A DNA stretch of 64,000 bases, from assembly GCF_020497125.1 (NCBI RefSeq), contig NC_059082.1, forward strand, positions 62,388,948 through 62,452,947, in the 5' to 3' direction. The notes beneath the pieces were generated by a model that was not told the DNA's origin, did not search any database, and saw only the letters and a program-made list of their open reading frames with translations. The stretch comes from Mauremys mutica (taxonomy: Eukaryota; Chordata; Testudines; Geoemydidae). This document shows positions 43,076 through 55,778 of this stretch, piece by piece (within the stretch, counting starts at the first letter, position 1; the number at the start of each line of letters is the position of its first letter). The position numbers and the translations under genes were made by a program.

Positions 43076-44040
43076 ACCAACAACTTAAGTCAATATTAGG
43101 GAACACTCATCAGTGGAAGTAATGGGAGAATCCATCACCATCATACACTCCATTTTCAAAAATAACTACTTTCAGGCCAGATGCTGTTTGAAACTGTGTG
43201 CCTTATTATTATTTGAATGTATTTATTATGTGGTTTTCTGTAAATATATTGTGCTCAGAAAATTGATTCACTTGTAGGCACCCTACAGGCAATGAATCTT
43301 TGCACAGCAGTGGCAAAACATCAGCTTAAAGCATTTTATTAAAGGTCCATTAATAATAAAATACAAATGTGTAAAAAGAAAATACTTAGGACGAGACTGG
43401 CAAGGCCACTTATGAGATTTAGATGCCTGGCTCCCATTAAAATTAATACCTCTGGTATTCAAACCCATAGGCAGCTTGCACAATGCCACCCTGTATGTGT
43501 ATCCTCTTTACGGATGGAGGTAATGTGAATGTAATTGCACTTATGATAAAGCGTACTCCCAAGCAAGGGGCTAGGCTCACCATTAGATACAGCCCCGGAC
43601 AAGTGATAGTACTCAAGCTGCCCCAGTAGTAGCCCTGTGAGTCATTATGGCCCAGAAATGTCCCTTTGCAATACAATACAATTCCTTCCATTCCTCCCCT
43701 TTCTCTGGGTGGGGGAGCGCAGGTAATTTGCTGCTGGCCCATATCAGCAGCATGTGCTTGCAGAGATGTGCTAGCTGGTGCATGGTGAGGGTTAGGGGAG
43801 CCAACCCACTTGCCATTCATCTGCTCTGGGAAGTAAGAAGTAAGTAAGAAGTAAGTTGGCAGTACCAACTTACTCCCTGCACTCCTGGACCCAAAGTCCA
43901 GGACGTCTATTAGAAAATCCATGGTGTCGGATGATTCTTCCTGCCCTTTATGGGCAAATACTCCAGGTAATTAACTAGACCTAAATATTTAAACTAGCTG
44001 AAATAACAAATTGGCCTTGTGACTGTAGTGATATTTTATT
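43076..44040. other. Non-coding stretch, nothing identified
   Basis: Includes a small taagaag-type tandem at 43836-43857. Opposing frames at 43443-43922 show no domain. Confidence 0.4.
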
Positions 44041-45201
44041 TACTCCTGGGGGAATTCTGCGCCACTGCGCATGAGCAGAATTCATGTCCCCCTCAGATTT
44101 CTTTGCTTCCCCACAGAAAAGTGACTTTCTGATGGGGAAGCAAAGGGAAGCCACAAGAGCGGCCATGAGACCCTCTCCAAAAGTATGTTTTGGGTGCCCA
44201 GGGCAGCTGGCAGAGAGATAAATCTGGGGCAGGTGGATGGGACTGGGGAAGACCCAGCTAGTGGCTTGTACCCTTTGCCAGGGTCAGCTGCTAGTCTGGC
44301 TGGGCTAGGGAGGATGGGACTTCCTCTTCCTCTGCATGGCATCCAGGGCTGGGTCAGACCTACCCTGATTTCTCCCCTGGATTCAGGAAGGTCTGAAAAC
44401 TCCCCCTCCCCGCACACTTCCTGCACCCATCACTCCTCAGCTGCAGGGGAGGGATCCCCATACAGGGAGCTGCTCCCCCATCTTCCCAACCCCTGTGCAT
44501 CCAGATCCCCTCATACCCAGACCCTCCTGTTGAGCCCCATTCCCCCTGCACCTGGACCACCCCGATGAGCCATCTGCACCCAGATTCCCACCCCATCGAA
44601 CCCCAACCAACTGGTACCTAGATCCCCGCCCCACTCCCCCAGCATCTGGACCCCAGCACTGAACTCCCAACACCAAGACTCCCCTGCCAAGATCTCTCCC
44701 CCACATTCAGACCCCCCCACTGAGCCCCAATGACCTTCACCTGGACCCCCCCTGCAGACTCCCATTACTGTTGCACCCAGAACCCCCACAAGCCCCTGTG
44801 CGTCCAAATCCCCCCCACTCCTGGATCCCCCCAATGAGCTGCCCACACCCAGATTGCCCCACACAGAACCCTCTCAACCCACAACTGTATCCCTCCACAC
44901 ACAGCCCCTCCACACTTGGATCCTGCCGGGATGAGGCTGCCTGCCCACACCCGGTGCACCTGGCACAGAGGGGCGGGACCCTGGGGTGTTTCTGGAGCAA
45001 GCCTGGCCCTTGCACTGTGTCAGGGCTGGGTGCAGCCTCACAACTGAGTCCATGTCCCAGGAGAGAGCTGCAGAGTGATTTCCCACCTCTGTGCAGCCAG
45101 TGGCCTGTGCTCCCCAATGCCATGCTAAAGCCTCCACATTTACTTGACAAATAAAATTTGCAGAATTTTAAATTTTTTGGCACAGAATGCCCTCAGGAAT
45201 A
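44041..45201. mobile_element. 1.16-kb TIR element, tcctgggggaattctg type
   Basis: Left end tactcctgggggaattctgcgcca and right end tggcacagaatgccctcaggaata are inverted with about 5 mismatches over 24 positions. The interior has gtcccccctcagatttc near the left, then a C-rich degenerate tandem section (cccattccccctgcacctgg, agatcccctcatacccagac) between 44440 and 44910. Many proline/glycine frames cross it and are compositional. No transposase and no clear target duplication, so the superfamily is open. Confidence 0.75.
44440..44910. repeat. C-rich degenerate tandem inside TIR element
   Basis: Repeated variants of cacctggaccccccc, gagccccat and cagatccccgccccactccc at irregular spacing of roughly 30-60 bp. 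It lies inside the element above. Confidence 0.65.
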
Positions 45202-46956
45202 CTTATTGTGTTTTTTTGAATACCCTTGTGAATTAATTCTGGGAACTGAAGAGGGGTATTACTAGCTCACAAGGACCCTTACCACAAGACAAGATTAAGG
45301 AGCTAAATTTCTCCGGTGCATATTTGCAATGCTGGAATCATTTTCTTGAACTTCGCAGATGTATCATCTCTTCTTTGAAAAACACTATGAATTACAGTTC
45401 AGGCTATAGCATTTTGTTGACTGTCACGCTAAAGGAGGCCTCTGAGTGTATCCTCACATGCTGACATCCCAGAGCACTGAAGTCCTGACTCAGAAAGACT
45501 TTCTCTGACTGACATGAGAGTATTTCTCTCTCCAATATTGGTTGTGCACCTTGCTCTGAACACAGGCTGTTGTCTGTACCCAACTCTGCCAAGTGTTTTT
45601 GGTTTTGTGATGATGCCCATTGGGAACTGGCCTAGATTGTATTTACAGTGACTAAGCCCAGTTTTGCATTTGATAAGCAGGTTTCTAAATTCAAACCAAC
45701 ATCCTAAAAGCAACAAGCTACTTATACATCCACAAAGCTCCTGAGGACATGGCATAAAACTTTCCCACTGTTCGACTACCATGGGACCACTGAAGACTAT
45801 TAATATCCAAGTCCAGGCTTGCAGTATAAATGTCCCTGTATAATGTATGTCACTAAAACATTCTAAATCCTTTGCTCCAGAGGTGGATCTGACTATATTT
45901 TCATCTTAATAACTAAAGCATGGACATTTCTGGGCCAATCCTGTTTGTTACTGAGCTCAGTGGCAGAATTCCCACCAACTTTAATGGTGGTAGGACACAA
46001 CCTCTGTATCCAACAATTAAACATTAGAGAAAAAAGAGAGAAGAAGCTAAGACTCATCTCTTTATTGCACTAAATTCATATTTGCAGGACTGTGTCTACA
46101 GGCCTAGTGCAAACTGAGCTGTATATGATACAATACAGAAGTTTTAAGAAAATATGATCTGAGAATGGTTTCCTGTCATGGGAGATCTTCACTCACACTC
46201 AGTGTTCCAAGGAAGGGGAATCAAGTTAATTGGATAGTCTCTCTGTGACAAGGTAAAGGTGAAGAAGTTAACAGGGCTCAGTTACTGTCACAGATCTAGT
46301 GCTACTGCTGAGAGAGGATCCAATAGTTGAATCCCATGTGCCCTTCACTTGATGAGGCTGGACAGAGTTCTAGATGAGGTTCCTGGCTTTGGGCCTGTAT
46401 GCACTCACTCCAGCTACAGACCTCATGTCTAACTCCCCTCTGGGCAATGGGGATCCCCCAGTCCAATTGCCTAGGCCTGGAAATGAGTGTTGTCTCCCAC
46501 AAGCCTCCCCAGCAGTTCTTGTATGCTCCCCAGAATCCCACTAAAGGCGTGAGCCTTCTGGTTTACAGTTCACCTCTTTAGGGACGCATGACAGTTAAAG
46601 TAAATAGCTACAGGCTTAGCAAAAGTTTCTAACCCTTTACTTAAGAGATAAGCACAGGAGAGTATCGATCATTTAGAAAACACACACCCTGAACATGATG
46701 TCCCTCCCTCTAGCTCACCTTTCCCTTGAGGACCCATCTGTGTTCAGGTAGCAGGGTTCATTTCCCCTACCTCAGTATCCTCCTGCAGCAGCTACCATTG
46801 TCTTGAGCTGGTGAAAATGGCCAAAGACCCAGAATAGAGCCACTCCTGCCCTTTCATAACCTTCCAGTCTCCTCGGACATGTGACCCCCTGAGCAGCCTC
46901 AACAGGTAACCACAGACCCCCTAAGAGGAGATTTTGTTGTCAGACAATTCCTCCCC
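45202..46956. other. Non-coding stretch, possible LTR-like text
   Basis: No gene. The part from about 46250 to 46950 (tactgtcacagatctagtgc, tcccctctgggcaatgggg, gtccctccctctagctcacc) has the look of LTR-type filler, but I found no ends or duplication. Frames there have no domain. Confidence 0.35.
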
Positions 46957-47231
46957 AAGGCTATGTCTACACTGCAAGCATTATAGCAACACAAGCTGCA
47001 GCACAGTAGTATAGACACTACAGCAATGGAAGGGTTTTTTCTGTCACTGTTGTAAATCCACCCCCCCGTAAGAGGTGGTAGCTAAGTCCATGGAAGACTC
47101 CTTCTGTTGACTCAGGTGTATCTACAGTGGGGGTTAGGTCAACCTAACTACATCACACAGAGCATGACATTTTTCACAGCCTTGAGTGATGAAGCTAGGT
47201 CTACCTAAGTTGTATGTGCAGACCTGGCCTG
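46957..47231. mobile_element. Palindromic DNA element, ggctatgtctacact type
   Basis: Left aaggctatgtctacactgca and right tgtatgtgcagacctggcct are imperfect inverted repeats. The centre carries ggttaggtcaacctaactac and gctaggtctacctaag, further inverted pairs. This resembles a common turtle palindromic DNA transposon. No coding capacity. Confidence 0.7.
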
Positions 47232-48993
47232 AGAAACCATTTCTCCTGGGTTGGAACCAGCCTAATATCTAGGGTGTTTGTATTTGAATGAAGGACCATA
47301 AAGGTTTAACCATCCTCTGTTATTATCCTAGTTCCACTACTCCTTGCAGTTCCAGTTGAACATGCAAGTAAAAAGACAGAGAAAGTAATCCCAATCCCTC
47401 AGTCAAAATGAGGTCAGCACTCTGACACAGGTACACATAAAGAGCCCTCAGTATCAAACAGACTTCAAAAGCTGTGCATAGACAGTTTCCCAAAACACCA
47501 CAACTAGTCACATGGCTGTTCTGGGGCAGAGGTTGTTAGGAAGGGGAAGCTGGCTCTAAGAGGAAGTCTGTTCTTTCTGCCCTCCCTGCTGGCTGAAATG
47601 GGGGAAACTCTGGGGATTTGTTACCTACTTTTTTCATCACTTAACTTGCTCTTTGGTGTGGGAATTGTTTAGTGGATAATAAACAAGTCCTGAGGAAAGG
47701 GTCTTAGAAGCATGAAGTGTTTTATTTCCATTCGCTGGTTGGTGAAGCTTCCCACAAACTCCCACTGCTGTACCCTTTAGGAAATAGGAGCGAAGTTATG
47801 GACATTTTCACTCTCACTCATGAAGGGACCACATTTTCTACTGTATAAATGGATGCAGCCCATTGGAGGGGGCAGAAAAAGCAATAGAGCTGCACCAGTT
47901 TACCCTAGGCAGGCCACTCATCCGGTATTAAACCACACTGTCCTGGTGTTCTAGGATTTCTCCCCCACTCAGTACTCAGACAAAACTGGACATAGGTTTG
48001 TTCGGTATCAGATGAGGGGGGTCCTTTCTGAAGAGCATGTTGCTCTGCCTCCACTGCTGGTGGCGAGGAGCATGCTCTTAAAAATGACTTCTGCCATGCT
48101 CTATGACCCAAGCCACTCCCAGAAGTACCAGAAGGTGAGGCATTCCGGGAATATGTGAGTGGCCATGTTAGTTTACACCAGCTGAGATTTTAGCCTCAAA
48201 CCTTCAGGGAAGAGGAATCTTTGCATTTATATCCCCCTGTCCATCAAGGTTGGTTAGAGGAAAAGAGAGACTAGAGGCTTGGGTCTGCAGTACTGAGACA
48301 GAGAGGGATGATGGGTACAGGCAGCACTGGTAGATGTCTACCAGCTTTTGGTGCATCGCTGTCCCTCATTGACCCCAAATAGGGTATTTCCCTAACACCC
48401 TACAAACATCAGTGATATTCTCCAGGCTCCATATCACTGATATAACCAGGATATGAATCATCCCTAGAGTTCAGTGTTACCCTATACTACTGAGGCATAT
48501 AATTAACAAGGCAGCAGGTGGCACAACAATAATGTAACACTGCAAAGTTTAGCAACAAAAGGAACATTAACTAAAACACGCATCACTTATTAATGTCAAC
48601 AAATTCTGCTTAAAACCCAGGTCTACACTTTCAGTAAGACTGTTCTGATTTACAGCAATTAGCATTCATTTGTTAAATTCATTGTTTGCAGATATTCATA
48701 TTATGAAAGCAAAAAGGTTGTGTACATAAAGAGGCATATAATTATATCTTTTTATGAAAGCCTATTTACATTAGCTACTCACTATTTTCTTTAAATTAGT
48801 ATTTTCACTTTGGTATGTGGTTTAAGCTTATTGTTACTGTAATTTTTACAGTAACTAGCATAATCTGATCTCACAGCTGTGGAAAGCTGCTGTATATAGC
48901 CTGTGCAGCTTGTAAAAAGTTCAGAGTATAAGAGGCTGTATTCATTCCACCCAAACTTCCAATTTGACAATAATAGGGTTTTGTTTTTAAATG
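47232..48993. other. Non-coding stretch, nothing identified
   Basis: No gene. A poly(A)-type signal ggataataaacaag at about 47674-47687 stands alone without an adjacent gene. 48800-48900 is AT-rich unique DNA. Confidence 0.4.
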
Positions 48994-49322
48994 AGAGAAG
49001 CTGGTTAACACTTTTTTAGCTTAAACACTTTTTTCCAATGAAAAATAGCTTTTGGACCAAAACAAAAACATTTTTGCAGAAAATTCTCATTTTGGTCAAA
49101 ATTTTCGGGTTTATCAATGAAAATACAAAAACTAAAATATTTTTCTGGGGGAAACCGAAAATAAAAACAAAAAACAAACAAACAATAAAACAGCTTTTGA
49201 ATTCTCAAAAACATCCCCCTCTCCAAATATTTACAGGAAATTAGGTGGGGGAGACAAAAACTAATAAAAAATATTTGTTAGAATTTCCCACCAAAAACAA
49301 CCGGCATTTTTTAACCATCTCC
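48994..49322. mobile_element. AT-rich TIR element, gagctggtt...aaccagctc type
   Basis: Left gagagaagctggttaac and right ttaaccatctccagtg are imperfect inverted ends. The interior is A-rich (aaaatttttgcagaaaattctca, aaaacaaacaaacaat) with repeated ttttcgg / ccgaaaa pairs. Matches a common turtle class of AT-rich non-autonomous elements. No coding. Confidence 0.6.
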
Positions 49323-49497
49323 AGTGATATCACAAGGTGGCTATTCAAGATTTAGCTGGTTTGGATCAAATTAAAGCATTTTTCTCCTACCTATGTTGGA
49401 GTTTCAGCTGTGTTCTAAGATTTATAGCACCTCTGCAGTTTATAATGGTGAAATAATGGTGTCATTAATTTTTGTTCACACCCTCTTTAGATTACCT

Positions 49498-49502
<5 letters not shown>

Positions 49503-49546
<44 letters not shown>

Positions 49547-49555
49547 CACACACAC
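49503..49555. repeat. (TA)n-(CA)n microsatellite
   Basis: About 20 TA units from 49503 followed by cacatacacacacacac. It could form cruciform or slipped structures. The isoleucine/tyrosine frame is an artefact. Confidence 0.95.
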
Positions 49556-50421
49556 TACATGCTGGGGTAAAGACTGTAATTTTCGGTAATGGCGTGGAGT
49601 AAATACCTGTTTTTTAAAAAAATCTCAAACTGCCTAGTGATATGTGCCATCAGTTTTAGCACAGAGTAGAATATTATTTCGCAAATGCCTAATTTTGAAG
49701 AAAACTCTGGGTGTTTTAATCTTTAATTCTGCATAAAGAAATCATGACTACATAGGTTCAGATAATGATCCTAGTGATTATCTAATCAAATTAAGGTGCT
49801 TCCACACAGCGCAGGTACAACAGAAGCAGTGGTAGATATCAAGTGCACTGTTCACATTTGAAACACAGTTTGAAAACAGATTTTATTAGATTTTCAATGG
49901 GAAAAGGATTTTTTCCAACACCAGCCACTTCCTAAGACATCTAGAAAAGTCCTTTGTTCATGATCTTGTTTTTCTTTGCTGCTTTGTTTTATGTTGTCCT
50001 GGGGAGGACACAAACCCAGAAGAACTCAACATGCTGGAACTGAGCCTGGGAAAGATAACATATTGCACATTTATTTTTCATAAGTTTTCAAAAATACCTG
50101 TACAATATGTTTTGTCTGCATAGTTGCTATGCATATTTGGCAGGGCTAGGACCCATTCCCCTCGGTAACAGTGAAAGGGCACCTGGGCCTAAGTTAATGC
50201 TGAAACTTTCTGAAGAAAACTCCCCATTAAGAAAAGCATCCCTAGGGGGGACTGTACTGTAGTCCATGTTTAGCTTTAAGCAGGTGCTTAAATCTTAATG
50301 ACGTCAACAAAACTCTGCTAAGTTACATCAAATGAGGATTTGTCCCAGAGTAAGAAATAAGTGTGACTTTCAGGAATTGGCTGAAATGAGAAGAAATGTG
50401 ACAGGCACTTATGGACATATG
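49556..50421. other. Non-coding stretch, nothing identified
   Basis: No supported feature. 50270-50345 contains ctttaagcaggtgcttaaat, perhaps a degraded palindromic repeat. Confidence 0.4.
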
Positions 50422-50518
50422 GGCCCAGATTCTGATCTTAACTATGCTACTATAAATCAGGACTATCTGCACAGACAACCATGGAGTTTCACTGATGTTA
50501 AACCAGAGTAAGTGAGAT
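50422..50518. repeat. Palindromic MITE-like repeat
   Basis: ggcccagattctgatcttaac, tgctactataaatcaggact, and gagtttcactgatgttaaac, cagagtaagtgagat are the diverged arms of the common 'ggcccagattctgatctcagttacac' element. Non-coding. Confidence 0.6.
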
Positions 50519-53500
50519 AAAAATCCAGCACAGGATGCCACCATTAAAGTCAATAACTGTATATAAACTTTCATGAAACAGTAAGTTCCAGACAGAGTTT
50601 TAAATTGATTTGCATGAAAAGTTTGAGGACATCTAAATATCAGTGGAAATTGTGTCTTATCCCAGGTTACAGCTTTTCTCTGCTTTCTTTCTTGGTTTAC
50701 ACTGAAAAGTTGTAAATGTAATAGACTGTATCTATGTATTTCATCTTAATGTCATTGTTATCTAAGGTGGTAGTGAAACTGAAAGAGGGTACAAATGTGG
50801 CCTACAAGGAAAGCAGAGTTAGTTTTACAGCAGGTCTGGTGAGGATTGACTAGGGTATGCGTAATATAGTGGCTGCCATCCAAGCACCCCCTTGTGGTCA
50901 TGGGTGCCTCCGCAGTGTCTGTTTCCTGTTTTCCCCTTCGGGGTTCCTTGAACAAAACTCCACACAATCTTGCTCATCTACTCATAGCCCATCTTGGAGT
51001 CTGCAGGAAGCAGGAGACTTGTAGGAAAGAGACCTTTTCTGACCATGAACAAAGATCAGTGTTGCATGCTGGGTTTCTAAAATTTGTGATGCAATAGTCA
51101 GGATGTCACTTGCATTCCTGAGCCCCCTGTAGCCACACTGAACTAGGTCCCTCCATAAACCTGACTCTCTTTCTCCAGTTCCATCCATTAGACCACACCT
51201 TCCATGGAGGAAGAATGGAGAAGCATACTTCTGAGTTTTGAGACAATCCACTTTCCTGCACCTGTTCACTCTCTCAGTCAAAGTCCTTTTTGGTATGGAT
51301 CTGCAATGATGAGTGGGAAAGAGGCCACTTTTAGCTGCCCAGGACTCCCACCATAAAAAGAAATTTGTGCCTCATGCAGCCTCAGACTAACTCAGTGCTT
51401 AGACACTGACCTCAAGAAAGGTGGAGAGATCAGAGACTAGTCCTCTAGAGCAACAGACTAGACACAAGAAGTATTCAGCTCATCATGTGTGACATTGGAC
51501 AAGCTCCCTCAGATTTAGAATTCGGTAAACTTAATCCACAACGAAAAACAGTAAGATTTTTTTAGACGAGTTTTCCTACGTAAATGCACACATGAGAAAA
51601 TTGGTCACAAAGGGCAGAGGACTACAATAGCATGCCTCAGGCACAACAAGGTGTGTGTTAGAAAAGCTCCATGCACTTGTTTTACCATGTTAAGATTGGA
51701 GTGTTGAGGAATAAGTCTATAGCATGAAATCCTGTTCTATTTACTGTAACATCTCAGTTGCCTGCAGTCTGCTATACTTATTCACTATGCTGTTCTCCTT
51801 TTGTATTACTTAATTTGTGCATATTGATAGAGCTTTCTTTAGACATTTATAGTCACATAATTGAAAAAATATTGGCTGGAACCAGCCTGACAAAACTGGG
51901 AAATCATAGTGTTAATCACCTGCACCAGCCCTGGAATTTCAGACCTTGAGAATGAAATGTGATTCTTTCTTTCATCATAAATCATAACCCTTAGCCACAG
52001 TGGGAAAAGGTAGTTATAGAAAGCCTCCGTCACTGTCTCACTCACCCAGGTTTGGTACCAGAGCACATCTGAATATGGAGAGAGAGAGACACACACAATC
52101 GTCAACACACAGCCCTCTTGAATGCTGGTCTACACCATGTCGCTCACATTACCTCCTTCTTTCAGTACTATGATACAAATTGCTTTCTGGGTATCCTGCC
52201 TTCCATTTTTACTGATGAAGCAGACACGGGATGCTAGACCAATTCACCATGCAACAAACCTAAGGGGTAGGGGAGAATGAAGTTGTCTATATACATAAAA
52301 TGGAATGTTACTCATATAGAGAGAAGTCTACCTCCGAACCCAGCACAATTAATGATGGTTTCAAGGCTTGTGTTTCTGTTTTCTTCTAGAACACAGCATT
52401 TAAAGGACATTTGGCTTTTAGCATAAACAGGGAGAACTCAGATAAATCACAGTTGAAACTAACAGCCTGCCCTTGTCATTGGACAGCAAGAAACAAAGTA
52501 GGCACAACCAAGTGAGTTATGGACAGAGGGCCAGTCTGCCCCTTGAATTGTATAACTTTGGTTTGTTCATGTCTCAGCTCAGGCTGAACACACCAATCCT
52601 TTGTTCTGCTCAGTCCTGGGTTCCGACATCTGACCACCCAGCTTTTTAAATTTAATTACGATTAGGTACACCAGATCCAGAGAACATAGGTCCTTTACCT
52701 TCAACATTTTGAAGTGTCCTCTTATTCAGCTCCATGTGGTGTCTTACTTTCTAAAAGGTAGGGGCTGTGAGCACTATGGAAAAGACATTCAGTCCTGTGA
52801 GGCTAACAATTCCTCCTTTCACTCAATAATAACCTCTCTATCCAAGTAGATAATGGTGCAGATTTTCAGAAACATGGGGGCTTCAAAGCTAGACAGACTT
52901 TAGGATGATGCAAGATAAAAAAATGAAGCAAAGGAATCTCTTGGAAATGACAGGGACTCAGAGAATCCCCTGGAAAAAAAAAGCCAGAAGTGCTTTCTCT
53001 CTCACCCTTCCAGTTCAGGTAGTTAATATAATAAATAAAACACCTCTCCCTCTCACTAGTTTATCCAGTAATTGGGCAGCTATGGAGCAGAATTCATAAA
53101 TTGCACTAGTACACCTCCTCCCTATTCTAGCTGCATGACTTCTGTCTGTGAGTGTGAGGTATGCATTGTAAGCTTGGGACAGAGAAAGAAGAGAGATTTC
53201 AAAAAACGAGCAACTCTTTCACTAAATGCACTGAGCTGCTGCTAATTCCAGACAGTCTCCTTCCACCAGACAATCCATTTCCCCATTTTTATGTGATCTA
53301 CTATTATTTGATGATGCCTCATGGTGTGCACAGTGCTGTACAGAAGCAGTTGGAAACAAGAGGTCAAGGAGTTTGCAGCCTAAGTAAATAAACCAATTCA
53401 CATATGGTTTCATGGGTGATCTGAGTGAGGAAGTACCATCGGGTTGTACAGAGCAATTTAAAAAACAAAACAAAACATTTATTTGACTGGTTGAGGGTAA

Positions 53501-54017
53501 ATAGGCTTAGTGGAATGTGTGTTATGTTATGAAAGGACTTGAAGACCTAGTTGCCTTCCAAGAAGGACTTCAGTTTCCAGCATTCCTTGAAGCTTGATAA
53601 TTTTTTAGTTCCCCCTTCTCTTCTCCCCTCCACAATAAAAGACACACAAAAGCTAGACAGTGTCTCTGTGTGCTTATGTTCTTCTTGGGTCACAGAAAGT
53701 TTGTCTTTGTTCTTCACCTTCCCTGGTCTTAGGATACCTAAATTTCTCTGATGACTTTTGCTACTGTGAGTGAAGGATCCCCAAGTATTGTCCCTCCTCT
53801 GGTTCATAGCGGTAGCGGCAACACACTGTTCCCTTGCAGTATGGCATCTGCGTTCTTGTCTCCAGTAACAAGTAGGGGAATGTTCCTGTAAAATGCATAC
53901 CAAACAGCAATACCACAACGAGTCCTATATGTGTAATAGTGTACCCAGGATTGCAATCTTAAGCATACAAAAGCCATGAGCTAGATCCCCCTCTCTCACT
54001 ACACCCCACCCCAAAAC
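50519..54017. other. Long non-coding stretch, nothing firm
   Basis: 3.5 kb without a supported gene. Weak MIR-like words (tgtgtgacattggacaagctc) at about 51487-51507 and an L3-like fragment (tggtgtgcacagtgctgtacag) near 53323-53343. The frames 50894-51281, 53547-53918 and others carry no domain. If the window has host conserved non-coding elements, this is a candidate place, but it cannot be judged alone. Confidence 0.4.
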
Positions 54018-54110
54018 AATCATGAGATTGGCTTGAAATGATGTTTTTGTCTGTTTGTTTAAATAATAAATGTTGGCTCATTTTATTTGACCTCTGGTTT
54101 GTGAGACTTT
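54018..54110. repeat. Possible cagtgttgccaac-family fragment
   Basis: caatcatgagattggcttgaaatgatg and aatgttggctcattttatttg resemble the interior of the 2975-3661 family. No termini. Confidence 0.35.
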
Positions 54111-54322
54111 AAGGTGCACTTACTTCAATTTTCAAGGTTCTCTCTCTAACCATGAGCTTAGCCAGACTGGTCAGAATTAAACCCATCAAGGAGATGTTTG
54201 GCCCCCTCGAAACTGGCACCTGTGTTGACAGTCTCAGAGATACAAATGACTGAATAGGCAAGGAAGCCAAAACTAACTGCTCAGTGGTCTGAACAGAGGA
54301 GGATTTAGGCACATTAGCAAAA

Positions 54323-54425
54323 ATTTTCAGAAGTGATGAGTGGTTTTGAAGGCCAAACTCGAGACAAACTTAACAGGCCCCAATTTGTAGAGCATAGGTC
54401 CTTAGAACTTTCTGAAAATCAGACC
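54323..54425. repeat. Palindromic MITE-like repeat
   Basis: attttcagaagtgatgag and agaactttctgaaaatcagacc are inverted arms of the 'attttcagaagtgctgagc...ctgaaaatcaggcc' sauropsid element. The interior is diverged. Confidence 0.6.
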
Positions 54426-54538
54426 AGGTGAAGATATCTCAATTTGAATACCCCAAAAAACTGAGACACTCAAAAAATCACTAGTCACGTTTGAAAATCT
54501 AGCTAAGTTTGTATGACATATCACCTGTTTCAATCCAT

Positions 54539-54582
54539 AGCAAAACTCTGACTGACTTTAATGGGAGCAAGATCAAGCCCAT
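54539..54582. repeat. MITE-like fragment
   Basis: gcaaaactctgactgactttaatgggagcaagatcaagccc is a fragment of the 'cccattgacttcaatgggagcaggatcaggccc' class. Confidence 0.5.
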
Positions 54583-55184
54583 TACAAAGCAGTGAGTAGA
54601 AACTGGCATTGCTGTTCCTCGCTGAGAACACACCTCCTTCCCCATCAGCATTCAGTTCACTTCCACTTGAAAACAAATGTACAACTGAAAAATAACTTGT
54701 AGGTAATAACTCATCAAGCAATAGCCACAGATGTATTTCATTCTGCAGGATCTATGATAGATGCTTTCAAAAGACTAGGAGATTCTTTGTGAGAGAGTTA
54801 AAGGGGAGAAAATGACAGTCTGGAATAGCTACTAAATTAATTTTCCCCAAACACCAAGATGACAGATTATTTAATCAAGTACATGACATTATACAACAGC
54901 CCAAAGCTATAACCACATTGCACTACAGTGTGCCTAGACAGGACATTAACTTGGCATCTATACACTGAATCCCGTAGAGAATGATTCTTCCTCCATTACT
55001 TACATACCCTTAGCGACACATAAGCATCTACGGATTTGTAGCCTACTGCGGGGCAGGGCGAGGTGGGGAATGATAGCAACACACCTTGTCTTTATTGCGG
55101 AGAAGCAATTAGAAGCCTAGCGGAAAAAGTGTTGGTAGTGGGTGAAGCATTGAGCTCTGATAAAGACCAGGAAGTGGCATTGCT
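54583..55184. other. Non-coding stretch, nothing identified
   Basis: No supported feature. Confidence 0.4.
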
Positions 55185-55280
55185 GAGGCTCTGGAGATAG
55201 CTTGGAGTCACACGACCAGGGTTCTATTCCTGAGTCCATGACTTTGTGAGAGTCCCTCAGTCTCCCCACTCCTGAAATAA
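55185..55280 (+). repeat. MIR-like fragment
   Basis: acacgaccagggttctattcc, tgagtccatgactttgtgag, agtccctcagtctccccactcctg follow the MIR/L3 order found at 4851-5055. Short and diverged. Confidence 0.5.
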
Positions 55281-55298
55281 AGCCAAGTCTGGTTGTCG

Positions 55299-55345
55299 GG
55301 ACAGGTAAGCAGGTCAGTTGCCCTGGGCTCCAACCTTCAGCTGTA
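55299..55345. repeat. Fragment related to the 6.5-kb hAT interior
   Basis: gacaggtaagcaggtcagttgccctgggctccaacc resembles gtagcaagcagggcagttgcctggggctcc in the hAT at 6483-6875. No termini are visible. Confidence 0.45.
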
Positions 55346-55653
55346 CTGCTCATGTGTTTTGTTTTCTGCTCTGCTCTGATTGGCTAGCCTTTTGTTCCTC
55401 CCCACCACACACAGTTCTGCTGATTGGCTCAATTTTATTGTTCATTTGTTTTTGCTAAGCCGTTCCAGAGTAGGGTGGGTGATGGGGAGGGGGACATTTT
55501 TTTGCCCTGGATGGTATAATGGCTAGGGCTGCACCTGAATAGGACTGACAATGTTCCAGAGGTATATGGATGGCAAGCATTGTTGTTTTTAGTCCTTCAG
55601 TGACCAATTCTAGCTGCAGGTCTGACCTGTGGCTTATTAGAGATGGATTAGAT
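55346..55653. other. Non-coding spacer, nothing identified
   Basis: Nothing recognised. Confidence 0.35.
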
Positions 55654-55778
55654 TGATGGTTTTCAACCTCTGGTCCGTGGAATCCCACTGATGATGTTTA
55701 AGATTTCCAAAGGGGTCTGCACCTCCATTCAAAAATTTTGGGGGGGTCCACAAATGAAAAAAAGGTTGAAAACCACCG
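55654..55778. mobile_element. Short non-autonomous hAT, CAGTGGTTTTCAACC type
   Basis: Left tgatggttttcaacctctggtcc and right aaaaaaaggttgaaaaccaccg are inverted repeats of the cagtggttttcaacc family (the first three bases differ only by transitions). Flanks gattagat (55646-55653) and gcctagat (55779-55786) match at 6 of 8. The interior is ctaagatttccaaagggg-type, typical of a widespread turtle MITE of about 125 bp. Confidence 0.88.

Noticed and set aside
44185..45183. Several 90-150 codon frames on both strands
   Set aside because: They fall within the C-rich degenerate tandem part of the TIR element at 44041-45201. Glycine/tryptophan versus proline composition is simply the complement.
49393..49602. 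Frame with an isoleucine-tyrosine run
   Set aside because: Translation of the (TA)n microsatellite.
50519..54017. Hidden multi-exon gene in the longest unannotated stretch
   Set aside because: I looked for long or domain-bearing frames and found none. Short conserved exons or non-coding RNAs cannot be excluded from one sequence.
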